Below, in pieces: positions 17,340-24,886 of a stretch of DNA of 64,000 nucleotides. Both the position numbers and the translations under genes were made by a program. Source of the stretch: Actinacidiphila rubida. Its GTDB lineage: Bacteria > Actinomycetota > Actinomycetes > Streptomycetales > Streptomycetaceae. The notes below the pieces were generated by a model. It was not told the DNA's origin, did not search any database, and saw only the letters and a list, made by a program, of their open reading frames with translations. How positions within the stretch are numbered: position 1 is the stretch's first letter; each line of letters starts with the position of its first letter. The stretch spans positions 99,313 to 163,312 of the forward strand of contig NZ_FODD01000022.1 of NCBI RefSeq assembly GCF_900110255.1, written 5' to 3'.

Positions 17340-18248
17340 GTGGCACGGTGGCGGGCGCTGCCCGCCGGACTCGATCCGGCGGTGGTGCGTTTTGTCGTTC
17401 AGTTGCGGAAGCTCAAGGACGTCAGCGGGCGGACGCTGCGGGAGCTCGCCCAGGAAACCGGATACAGCTCGTCCTCCTGGGAGCGCTACCTGGGGGGCCG
17501 GTCGCTGCCGCCCCGCGGTGCCGTGGAGGCGCTGGCACAGATCGCGGGCGGCGATCCGGCGCGCGTGCTGGCCTTACTGGAGATGGCGGCGGACGCCTGG
17601 AAGTCCCGACAGGTGGACGCCGTGGACGCCGTAAGCGCCGGGCCGCAGCCGGACGCGGCCGGGGAGGCGGACGCGTCCGGGGAGCCGGCCGACCCCGCTG
17701 GGTCCGACGACTCGGCTGAGCACGGTGGGGACGGCAGGGACGGTCGGGCACACGAGGCCAACGGTCCCGGCGAGGGTGCCGCCGGCCGGCCCGCCGAGCC
17801 GCCAGTGCCCGCCCCGGCGGACGGTGACCCGCGGCCCCGACGCCGGCCCGGCGCCGGATGGCGCAGGCTGGTCACGCTCGGCGGCGGCGCCGCCCTGGGT
17901 GCGGTGATCACGCTGCTGGTGGTCGACACGAGCCAGGGCGCGGCGCCTTGCTCGCCGGTCCCCGCCGTGCACAAGCCGGTGACGTACGGCTGCCACTACA
18001 GCCAGAGGGCCACGTTGTGGTACGCGGGCAACAGCACGACCAGCACACGGCACATCGTGGTCGACATGTTCGGCCCGGACGTGGCCGAACTCCAATGCCT
18101 CCTCCAGCGTGCCGGTATCACGCCGGGCGGAATCGACGGGAACTTCGGGCCGTTGACCGAGCACGCGGTCATCCAGGCGCAGAAGCAGTTCCACCTGGAC
18201 GTCGACGGCCAAGTCGGGCCGCACACCTGGGCCGCGCTGCGCCGGTGA
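17340..18248 (+). CDS. Membrane XRE-type regulator with external peptidoglycan-binding domain
   Basis: About 302 residues in three parts. An N-terminal XRE-like HTH (TLRELAQETGYSSSSWERYLGGRSLPP) faces the cytoplasm. An acidic Gly/Ala/Asp-rich linker leads to one membrane helix (LVTLGGGAALGAVITLLVV). The exterior ends in a peptidoglycan-binding domain (VAELQCLLQRAGITPGGIDGNFGP, HLDVDGQVGPHTWAALR). I take GTG 17340, behind a run of G at 17330-17335; TTG 17328 is also possible. It overlaps the next gene, a paralogue with the same N-terminus. The design suggests wall-state sensing, or possibly a wall-anchored protein that has kept an HTH-like fold; this is inferred. Confidence 0.8.
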   Translation: MARWRALPAGLDPAVVRFVVQLRKLKDVSGRTLRELAQETGYSSSSWERYLGGRSLPPRGAVEALAQIAGGDPARVLALLEMAADAWKSRQVDAVDAVSAGPQPDAAGEADASGEPADPAGSDDSAEHGGDGRDGRAHEANGPGEGAAGRPAEPPVPAPADGDPRPRRRPGAGWRRLVTLGGGAALGAVITLLVVDTSQGAAPCSPVPAVHKPVTYGCHYSQRATLWYAGNSTTSTRHIVVDMFGPDVAELQCLLQRAGITPGGIDGNFGPLTEHAVIQAQKQFHLDVDGQVGPHTWAALRR

Positions 18249-19279
18249 GCCTGATGCGGAGCAGCAACCTGGGCACGAACCAGGCCGGGGGTCAGCGTGA
18301 GCGCGCCCGCCTGGCGGCCGAACTGCGCTTCCTGCGCGAGCGTTCGGGCCTGACGCTCGCCGAACTGGCCGACAAGTCGGCCTACAGCCGGTCCTCCTGG
18401 CAGCGTTATCTGAGCGGTGCCGCGCTGCCTCCCTGGCTGGCCGTGCGGGCGCTGTGCCATCTCGCCGACGAGCCCGAGCACCGGATCCGGGCCCTGTGGG
18501 AACTGGCGGAGGGCGCCTGGAGCGGCCGCGGGATCGTGGCCCCGGCCCCTGATCAACCCGACGCTTCTTCACCTTCGCCATCGTCGTCACCGTTGCCTGC
18601 CTCCGGTCCGGAACGGGCGCCGGAGCCGGAGCCGGAAGCAGAAGCGGCGGCAGCAGCAGCACCAGCAGCAGCGAAGCCAGGATCCGGGCGGTCCCTACCG
18701 GCGCCCCTCCCCGACACGTCCGGCGCTGCGGCGACGCATTCGCGGCCCGCCGGACGGGCCCACCGCATGCGGCCCGGCTCCCGTTCCGGTGCCGTCGCCG
18801 CCGTGCTGTTCCTCACGGCCGCGACCGGCGTGGTAGTCCACTACGACCGCCAGGCGGGCGGTCGCACTCCGTCAGGGAAGCCCGCCAGCACGGCGTCCGC
18901 CTTTCACGTCGGCTGCACTGGCGCCGCCTGCGACGGTCGCAGTCCGGAGACGACCCTGTGCGGTGTCGCACCGCAGACCCTGCTGGAACTGCTGCCCGCG
19001 AAGGGGGCCGGGCTGGAGGTGCGCTACCAGCCGCTGTGTCGCGCGGCCTGGGCCCGTACCTGGAACAACCGGCTCGGTGACAAGCTCACGCTGTCCGAGC
19101 CGGGCGCGCCGACGCAGGCCGTCACCGTGGCCGACTCCCACGCGCTCTACGGGTTCACCTACACCCCGCTGATCGCCCTCACCGGCGGGCATGCGGCCTT
19201 GAGGGTGTGCCTGACGACCCTGGCGCCCTCGTCCACCGCCTGCCGCTCGGTCCCTGTGCCACCTTCCGCGTCGTCCTGA
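18245..19279 (+). CDS. Membrane XRE-type regulator with DUF2690-like exterior
   Basis: A 344-residue paralogue of the preceding gene. The HTH (TLAELADKSAYSRSSWQRYLSGAALPP) aligns almost residue by residue with its neighbour, then comes an Ala/Pro/Glu-rich linker, one membrane helix (SGAVAAVLFLTAATGVVV), and a Cys-paired exterior typical of DUF2690 (GCTGAACDGRSPETTLC ... YQPLCRAAWART). GTG 18245 overlaps the upstream stop by four bases, so the two are translationally coupled. DUF2690 proteins of Streptomyces commonly carry this HTH. Ligand unknown. Confidence 0.82.
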   Translation: MSLMRSSNLGTNQAGGQRERARLAAELRFLRERSGLTLAELADKSAYSRSSWQRYLSGAALPPWLAVRALCHLADEPEHRIRALWELAEGAWSGRGIVAPAPDQPDASSPSPSSSPLPASGPERAPEPEPEAEAAAAAAPAAAKPGSGRSLPAPLPDTSGAAATHSRPAGRAHRMRPGSRSGAVAAVLFLTAATGVVVHYDRQAGGRTPSGKPASTASAFHVGCTGAACDGRSPETTLCGVAPQTLLELLPAKGAGLEVRYQPLCRAAWARTWNNRLGDKLTLSEPGAPTQAVTVADSHALYGFTYTPLIALTGGHAALRVCLTTLAPSSTACRSVPVPPSASS

Positions 19280-19705
19280 GCCGTAGCCCGCCGACCCGTC
19301 ACGTCGTCATCGGATGACGAGTTCTCACAGGTCAGAGGCGTGGGTGAGCCACTGCGGCAGCAACTGCCCGGCATCCGTCGAGGTCCGGGGGCCGCGGACG
19401 TGAAGCTCTGTGCGGGCCGGCGATCCCGCTCGGCCCGCACACCCGCACCCCGTCCCAGGAGTGTTCCGTGCGCTTGCCGACGGGAGGACAGTTCGCCCCT
19501 CCGGTCGCGGCCCGCTTCGTGGCCGCAGCTTTGGCCTGGCCCTCCCGGCCCGGCCCCGGCTTCGTTGGACAGCGGCTCCATCGCCGCGTTCCGACCGGCT
19601 GCGCGCAGGACGCCGGTGCCTCCTGGAGAAGGGTCCCGCGGAACAGCCGCTGGGGGCCTTCCGCGATGCGCGCACGACTCGGACCGATCGAGAGGACAGA
19701 ACCTC

Positions 19706-19825
19706 ATGCGCGGAAACCCACCGGCGGTCATCTGGGCGGTGGCCCTGGGCGCCGTGCTCGCCACGGCCTGCTGCACGTTCACCTCGTGGGCGGGGGCGGC
19801 CGCCCACTGCTCCCCGGCCGTATGA
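19706..19825 (+). CDS. Possible small membrane peptide (39 aa)
   Basis: ATG 19706 has GAGAGGA about ten bases upstream. The 39-residue product is mostly one hydrophobic helix (AVIWAVALGAVLATACC) ending in HCSPAV. It could be a membrane or exported small protein. An ATG at 19822 overlaps its stop (ATGA) and opens another short frame. There is no family recognition; the call rests only on start context and hydrophobicity. Confidence 0.35.
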   Translation: MRGNPPAVIWAVALGAVLATACCTFTSWAGAAAHCSPAV

Positions 19826-19838
19826 GGCGGGGACGGCG

Positions 19839-19982
19839 ATGGGACATCACCGATGGAGAGGGACCCGGCGCGGTGCGGCGGTCGCCGGCGCCCTGGCGCT
19901 GGCGGTCGGCTTCCGCGCCGGTGAGCGTTACCTCGGCGATCCTCGCCACCGGCATGCGCTGAGTGACGGCAGCACCATCTGA
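19839..19982 (+). CDS. Possible small protein (47 aa)
   Basis: ATG 19839 follows GGGGACGG. The product starts basic (GHHRWRGTRRGA), has a short hydrophobic run (AVAGALALAVGF) and ends polar. It resembles a short tail-anchored or signal-like peptide. A competing frame from ATG 19822 overlaps it, so at most one is real. Confidence 0.22.
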   Translation: MGHHRWRGTRRGAAVAGALALAVGFRAGERYLGDPRHRHALSDGSTI

Positions 19983-20098
19983 GCCCGCCGCTGAGGAACG
20001 CCGCGTAAGTCCCCAGGGAGAAGTTCACGTCATGCCCCACGCACGGGTCTGGTTCGGCTGCAAGCTGTGACGCGATCGCGTGGCGTGGCGGCCGTGGT

Positions 20099-20596
20099 TC
20101 ACAAGCCGAGTGGCACCGGCCTGTCGGGAAGACCGCTGGAGATGAGGGTCGCCAGCGAAGTGGCGAGGTCGCGGGGTGAGAACAGGTCGGTGCCGTCGTA
20201 TTCGGTGATGTCCTGTGGCCGCCACCATTGCAGCCTCGTGATGTTCTCGGCGGCGAGTTTCTCGTCGGACAGTGCTCCGCGAGGGGTGAAGGACACGGTG
20301 CGTATCAGGAAGTAGTCGTTGATCACGCCGTCGTAACCGGCCGCGTGTCCGGGGTCGATGACCTCTTGGTGCCACACGTGGGGCGGGTCTGCGTCAAGGG
20401 TGAGGCCCACCTCCTCGTGCAGTTCCCGGCGCAGGGCCACAAGGAGGGTTTCGCCCGTTTCGACGCCACCGCCGGGGGTTGCCCAGACGACGATCGTCCC
20501 GTCCGCTTTCGGGATGGCGAACCGACACAGCAGGATGCGGTCGTCTTCGTCGAGGATGATCGCGCGGACTGCGTGACGCAGGTTCACCGGGGGCAT
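20099..20596 (-). CDS. NUDIX hydrolase
   Basis: A 165-residue NUDIX protein. The signature is complete: GGGVETGETLLVALRRELHEEVGL at about 45-68 (G-x5-E-x7-REL-x-EE-x-G). It would cleave a nucleoside diphosphate linked to another moiety, using Mg2+. The length and WRPQDITEYDG tail match the ADP-ribose/8-oxo-dGTP-type small NUDIX group; the exact substrate is open. ATG 20596 gives the usual start just before VNLRHAVRAIILDED. Monocistronic. The neighbouring DNA upstream has a different composition and holds a protein fragment. Confidence 0.9.
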   Translation of the reverse strand: MPPVNLRHAVRAIILDEDDRILLCRFAIPKADGTIVVWATPGGGVETGETLLVALRRELHEEVGLTLDADPPHVWHQEVIDPGHAAGYDGVINDYFLIRTVSFTPRGALSDEKLAAENITRLQWWRPQDITEYDGTDLFSPRDLATSLATLISSGLPDRPVPLGL

Positions 20597-20641
20597 CCGC
20601 ACACGATACCCGGCTGGGGCCGCGGGACGTTTCCGTCCCAG

Positions 20642-20824
20642 TCCCGGGACACCCGCGAGGCCGCCGCCATCAACGGTCTTACCCAAGCTGCCTGCACATG
20701 GGCCGTCAACACCATCCAGCGCCAGCCCATCAACCCGAGTGATCTTCTCTTCAGCTTCACAGCCGGCGCCTTCGGCACTTATGCCGGCGCCGCGTTCAAT
20801 TGGGCGCAGGAATCTTGGAGATGA
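20642..20824 (+). pseudogene. C-terminal protein remnant
   Basis: This is an open stretch with no start, ending at TGA 20822, whose last 60 codons read like real protein (AAINGLTQAACTWAVNT, LLFSFTAGAFGTYAGAAFNW). The reading frame upstream overlaps the NUDIX gene on the other strand and is not protein-like. Codons are lower in GC than the neighbours (ATC, CTT, TAT, AAT). I read it as the tail of a truncated gene, perhaps of a large modular or toxin-type protein; the family is not recognised. Confidence 0.4.
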
Positions 20825-20996
20825 ACCGAGACCGCTTCACGTGCGGCCTCGTCCGCCGCCAAACCTCGAGGTTACGGACCAGGCGCGGCGCACATTTCGG
20901 ACCTGGCGCTCTCGGGCCAGGGGGATGATGATTCTTCCCGGGCGTTTCCCCGGAGGCGGACCAGCGTTGCGCCACAACTCGGGTGGAGAGACTGAA

Positions 20997-22451
20997 ATGG
21001 ACAGAAAGTCGCGCACAGGGCTGGACCGACTCAGGGCCCGTGGGAGGACCGCGGGCCCACTGCATGGCCTCGTCGTCGATGTCCTGCCCTTCGTGATCGG
21101 CGACAGTGACGACGACACTGTGCGCATGGCCGTCAGCGTGGCGGAGGGCACCATGGTGCACCCGGGGCACGCTGCCCGCGTGGAACAGTTGCAGCGTGTG
21201 CGGATGCTGGCGGCTCTCGCACTCACGCTTCGCCATGGCGGAGTCCATGTGATCGTCCGCGACGAGGCCGCGGTCCGCGAGGAAGTCGAGGCGGCACAAC
21301 TAATCTACGGAAGATTGCCGATTGACGTCGGCATCCTGCTGCCTGGGCAAAGTTCGACCCAGCGTCGCCTTGCTCATGCCTGCGACGTGACGGTCGGCGT
21401 ACTGGACGCTTTCGCTCTGGACGCGACGCGCGATCAGCAGATCGCGGTCCTTGGTGACGGAGTGAGCCGGCAGGTTCCTGCCGCAGTTGTATCCGATCCG
21501 GGAAGCGTCATGATCCTTGGGATAAACAGGCAGTTCGAGCAATTTGACAAACTGAACAGCGAAGTCACGTCAGTGGGCGAGCTGCGAAATGCCGCGAATT
21601 TCGCACGAACCCTGCAGGACGGTGTCCATTTCGTTGCAGACGGTGAAGGCGGTTCGCCCAGGCTGACACAGATGGGCCGGGAGAAGACGCATGACACGTT
21701 CGGCGTAGTGCAACCCTCGGGCGGCCGCGCAATGCTGTTCGAACGACGCGTCTGCGAGGCGGTGTGGGCCAGGCGCGTTGTGAAGACGCAGGACTATGAC
21801 GTGGTCGACGGCCTGGTGGTGCGTCTACCGTCAGGCACCCTGTCCGAAGGCTCCGGATTCGCGTGCGGGTTGCGCCAGGCCATTGAGGTCAAGGAGGGCG
21901 TGGCGATTACCGACATCATGTATCCGCTCGCTGTGACCTCCTGCCTGGAGTACTTCCGCCGCTACCAGGTCGTCGGGGGAACTTCTACGGCGGAGCTGAT
22001 GTTCACCGCTGAGTTGGAAGGCTTGTTCGGGGTCCGGGTCTGGGACCGCAGAACGACCGAGGAGCGCGAGGTCGAGCAACGCCACGCACGTGACATGGCT
22101 CGCTATCTCGCGTTCAATCAGGAATTGGCCCGCTGGGACGGCGCCGCTGGTGATCACAGAAACGCATTCCAGGCCCTTCGCGACGACCTCCGGAACCCAT
22201 CTGAACGCGGACGTGCCGTAGGGCGACTGATAGGGGCGGATTTCGACGAAGACCAGCAGACACGGCATGTGGAGGCCCTCGACGTACTCGATGAGGCCAT
22301 CGGGGTCTACAACGCCGTGGCACAGTATGGCCGTATGTCGCTGTATCCGGACCATCGGGGCCAGTACGAGCAGACACTGACCGCGCTGCAGGACAGCCTA
22401 TGGGCCGACCTCCGTGAGGAGATCAGCAGATGGGGCTGCAACCAACGCTGA
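20997..22451 (+). CDS. SecA-like protein lacking ATPase motifs
   Basis: A 484-residue protein that aligns by eye with the N-terminal half of SecA. GGVHVIVRDEAAVREEVEA (81-99) matches SecA's GVHVVTVND region. RRLAHACDVTVGVLDAF (123-139) matches the AYACDITYGTNNEF block. DVVDGLVVRL...GLRQAIEVKEGV (268-302) matches the PPXD/NBD junction (DGLHQAIEAKEGV). YFRRYQVVGGTSTAELMFTAELEGLFGVRVW (319-349) matches the YFRLYxKLxGMTGTA motif. Yet the Walker A GEGKT site reads VAEGTMVHPG (48-57) and the DEVD Walker B site reads SDPGS (166-170). NBD2 is missing; residues 425-475 may be a shortened helical scaffold. GGAGAG precedes ATG 20997. Lower GC and isolation suggest transfer. Probably a non-hydrolysing SecA relative; role unknown. 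Confidence 0.72.
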   Translation: MDRKSRTGLDRLRARGRTAGPLHGLVVDVLPFVIGDSDDDTVRMAVSVAEGTMVHPGHAARVEQLQRVRMLAALALTLRHGGVHVIVRDEAAVREEVEAAQLIYGRLPIDVGILLPGQSSTQRRLAHACDVTVGVLDAFALDATRDQQIAVLGDGVSRQVPAAVVSDPGSVMILGINRQFEQFDKLNSEVTSVGELRNAANFARTLQDGVHFVADGEGGSPRLTQMGREKTHDTFGVVQPSGGRAMLFERRVCEAVWARRVVKTQDYDVVDGLVVRLPSGTLSEGSGFACGLRQAIEVKEGVAITDIMYPLAVTSCLEYFRRYQVVGGTSTAELMFTAELEGLFGVRVWDRRTTEEREVEQRHARDMARYLAFNQELARWDGAAGDHRNAFQALRDDLRNPSERGRAVGRLIGADFDEDQQTRHVEALDVLDEAIGVYNAVAQYGRMSLYPDHRGQYEQTLTALQDSLWADLREEISRWGCNQR

Positions 22452-22638
22452 CTTTTCACACGAGGGCCGGGCTTCGAACTGACGGCCAACCGCCGGCCCC
22501 TCCCCCGGTGAACTCGGGGCTCGCGCAGTCCCTGGGCCCCATCCCTCCGCACGCCCGCGCCAGGGGCGTCACCGCCACCATCGTCCGCGGCAGGTCCGGC
22601 AGAAGGCCGGTCACCAACCGCGTGATCCCGCGGCGGGG

Positions 22639-22661
22639 TTGAGGCGACGTTGCCGCCTCAA
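22639..22661. terminator. Hairpin at convergent gene ends
   Basis: TTGAGGCG pairs with CGCCTCAA around a 7-base loop. It overlaps the stop codon of the minus-strand hypothetical gene and lies 190 bases past the SecA-like gene. Confidence 0.4.
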
Positions 22662-23278
22662 GGTGCCGGGCAGGTTCCCGCCACGGGCCGCTCGTCGCCC
22701 TCCTGCTCGCGGAAGATGTCGAGAGGCACAGGCCCGCGATGCAGAACGTGCGGCACATCGCCCCACGGCAACAGCGGCTCGTCGGGGGCCAGACTTCGCA
22801 GCCGCGTCAGTGCGCGGTCGGTCACCTGGGAGACCGCCCGCAACGTCGCGGTCGTCAGGGGAAGGTAGTCGTCCTCATCACCCGGATCTGCGCTCCGCGC
22901 ACCCCGCGTCACCCGCATGAGCCGCACGCAGCACCGCCGCGGGTCCAGCCGCGAGGCGTCCAACGACCACATCGGCCCTTCCCACACTCGCCGACCGGTG
23001 CTGCGCACCGCGTCGAACAGGACTGCCGAGTCGACCGGTGAGAAGAAGACGACGTCCGCCCAGTCGCAATCGAGCGGAATCACACGCTCGCGCAGGCGGT
23101 GCTCACGGCCTGCGTACTTGGCGACATGACGCGCATACAGATCGGGGTAGCGCCCCGCAAGAACCGCCAGCGGCAACAGTTCGTCACCGCGAGGATCCGT
23201 GATGGCAGTGTGGAAGAGCGTTCCCCGAGCGCGTCGCACAGCAGCTTCGGGGCTGGGAGATGCAGGTTCTGGAGACAT
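22658..23278 (-). CDS. Conserved-type hypothetical protein
   Basis: A 206-residue soluble protein with no signal or membrane segment. Distinct stretches are LLPLAVLAGRYPDLYARHVAKYAGREHRLRERV, DCDWADVVFFSPVDSAVLFDAVR, GPMWSLDASRLDP and LPWGDVPHVLHRGPVPLDIF. The well-ordered alpha/beta character and codon bias make it a real gene. I do not recognise the family. The ATG lies only six bases past a hairpin-plus-T5 element on the same strand and has no Shine-Dalgarno, so either translation is leaderless-like or a later start (GTG near 23239) is used. Confidence 0.7.
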   Translation of the reverse strand: MSPEPASPSPEAAVRRARGTLFHTAITDPRGDELLPLAVLAGRYPDLYARHVAKYAGREHRLRERVIPLDCDWADVVFFSPVDSAVLFDAVRSTGRRVWEGPMWSLDASRLDPRRCCVRLMRVTRGARSADPGDEDDYLPLTTATLRAVSQVTDRALTRLRSLAPDEPLLPWGDVPHVLHRGPVPLDIFREQEGDERPVAGTCPAP

Positions 23279-23280
23279 GA

Positions 23281-23327
23281 AAAAGCGTCAGCCCGCGGGA
23301 AGCGGCTGACGCAACGGTGTAATTATA
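23281..23327 (-). promoter_or_regulatory. -10 box plus terminator-like hairpin abutting a start codon
   Basis: Read on the minus strand: TATAAT (23327-23322), then a perfect 9-bp stem GCGTCAGCC/GGCTGACGC (23312-23285) with a 10-base loop, then TTTTT, then the ATG of the hypothetical gene. This is the classic form of an intrinsic terminator, placed inside what should be the 5' leader. It could be an attenuator or the end of a very short RNA. Confidence 0.55.
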
Positions 23328-23575
23328 CCGCGACCCCCGCGGAGTACGCCAGGCCCTGGCCGTCGTGCTCGCGCTGACCGCTTGCGCGGTGCCGGCCGGG
23401 GCAGCGTCCCTTGTGCCGGACGGCGAGTGGATCGCCGACGCCCCCCGCGCTCCTTCCGGGCCTGGACCGGTTGGCCGGCGATCCGTCCACCGGCCGGTGG
23501 CGGGGGCGCCACGCCGGCCTGCTCCGTCGCGACAGCCTCGACGGCGGCTACCGGCTTCTCGTGGCCGACCCGTAG
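23323..23575 (+). pseudogene. Possible frameshifted small exported protein
   Basis: One frame reads a lipoprotein/signal-like run (ALAVVLALTACAVPAGAAS, from about 23350) and continues to about 23450. A second frame then reads LDRLAGDPSTGRWRGRHAG and LLRRDSLDGGYRLLVADP to a TAG at 23573. Joined by a single frameshift near the C-run at 23440-23446, they would make one short exported protein. Neither half has a good start. It is either decayed or a sequence error. Confidence 0.3.
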
Positions 23576-23708
23576 CGGGCGGCGCTGCCGTTGACACGTG
23601 CCCTTACACCTTGTGCGGCGGGGCCGGGTTCGGGGACTATTCCTTGGTATTGCGTGGCCACATGTCGACTGAGTGTGATCGGTGGATGGGCGGACCTGAG
23701 GAGTTCCC

Positions 23709-24791
23709 ATGTCAACCAGCACCACATCCGACACGACAGGTGCCTTCGACATCCCCTCGATCCCCCCCATCTGGTGTCCGTTCGAGGCCCGTATGCACCC
23801 GGACGCGGACGGCGTCGCCGACCATCTGGTGGAGTGGGCGCGCCGCTCACTCCTGATACGCACCCCCTCCGCGGCGGAGCGGTTCCACCGGGCCGGCTTC
23901 GGCCGGTTCTCGGCCGCGGTGTACCCGCGGGCCACGCAACTGCACCTCGTCGCCGAGTGGCAGGGGCACAACTGGCTCGCGGACGACCAGCTCGACGAGG
24001 GTCTGACCCTGGCCGACCCGAAGGACCGGGAGCGGGTCGCCGACCAGCTCCTCTCCCAACTACCGGAAGACCTCTCCTGGTTGCACCTGCCGGTGCGGCG
24101 GGGCACGGCCGGCGCGTCACACGCGGCCAGTCCCCTGACAGCAGCCCTGTCGGACCTCTGGCACCGGACCGCCAGGCCGATGTCCCGGGCGTGGCGCAGG
24201 AGATTCGTCGGCCACTACCGGGACTTCCTGGCCTTCACGCTTCTGCCACACTCGGCCCGGGGACGCCTGACGCCGCCCACCCTGGCGGCGTTCGTGGAAC
24301 GCCGCCGGCAGAACTCCGGCTGCGAGATGAGCTTCGACCTCAGCGCGGTGGCCACGCAGACCGAGGTGCCCGCCGTCGTCGCCGACAGCGAGCCGTACCG
24401 GACGGTTCGACGGTGCGCCAACGACGTCATCAGCTGGACCAACGACATCTTCAGTGTGCGGAAGGAGATGGCCCGCGGCGACGAGGACCATCTCGTGGCC
24501 GTACTGCGCCGGGTTCACGACACCACGTGGGACGAGGCGTTGGCGCGGGCGGTCGACATGGTCAAGCATCGCACCGGCGACTTCGTCATCGCCTGTGACG
24601 ACCTGCGCGACATGCGGAGGCTGTACGGCGTGGACGACTTCGGTTGGCGCGCGGTGACGGAGTCGCTCACCGATCTCGAAGGCTGGATCTCCGGCAGTCT
24701 GGAATGGCACCGCTGGTCCCCGCGCTATCGCCTCGTGGAGACCACCGAGACGGGGAGCGTCCCGTCGTACATCGAGCCCCACGTTGTCTGA
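23709..24791 (+). CDS. Class I terpene synthase
   Basis: A 360-residue terpene cyclase of the bacterial single-domain alpha fold. The Asp-rich metal motif DDQLDE is at 92-97, the NSE triad NDIFSVRKE at 245-253, the ERRRQNSG pyrophosphate-sensor segment near 198-204, and WSPRYRL near the C-terminus supplies the closing Arg-Tyr pair. It ionises a prenyl diphosphate (FPP or GPP) with three Mg2+ and cyclises it. The length fits sesquiterpene-type cyclases; the product cannot be told. It converges on a conservon whose last gene is a P450, a neighbourhood seen in Streptomyces conservons. A shared terminator lies between them. Confidence 0.92.
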   Translation: MSTSTTSDTTGAFDIPSIPPIWCPFEARMHPDADGVADHLVEWARRSLLIRTPSAAERFHRAGFGRFSAAVYPRATQLHLVAEWQGHNWLADDQLDEGLTLADPKDRERVADQLLSQLPEDLSWLHLPVRRGTAGASHAASPLTAALSDLWHRTARPMSRAWRRRFVGHYRDFLAFTLLPHSARGRLTPPTLAAFVERRRQNSGCEMSFDLSAVATQTEVPAVVADSEPYRTVRRCANDVISWTNDIFSVRKEMARGDEDHLVAVLRRVHDTTWDEALARAVDMVKHRTGDFVIACDDLRDMRRLYGVDDFGWRAVTESLTDLEGWISGSLEWHRWSPRYRLVETTETGSVPSYIEPHVV

Positions 24792-24819
24792 AGAGGTCCG
24801 AAGAGGTCCGAAGAGGTCT
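24790..24819. repeat. Short tandem repeat, 10 bp x 3
   Basis: GAAGAGGTCC occurs twice and GAAGAGGTCT once, starting at the stop codon of the terpene synthase gene and running into the terminator stem. Confidence 0.75.
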
Positions 24820-24864
24820 GACGGGGCTGCCGCGGGTGCCGGTCGCACGCGCGTCAGCCCCGTC
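24820..24864. terminator. Bidirectional terminator between terpene synthase and P450
   Basis: A 10-bp perfect stem GACGGGGCTG/CAGCCCCGTC with a 25-base loop, in the 95-base spacer between two convergent genes. Confidence 0.6.
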
Positions 24865-24886
24865 CTCCTGGCGGATTCGCTGCTGG

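Larger units (their letters stand above)
19280..20098. other. Long spacer with possible small ORFs
   Basis: There are 819 bases between the DUF2690 gene and the NUDIX gene. No long gene with domain content is visible. Two very small frames (19706-19825 and 19839-19982) have plausible starts and are listed separately. The rest shows no recognisable structure. Confidence 0.4.
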
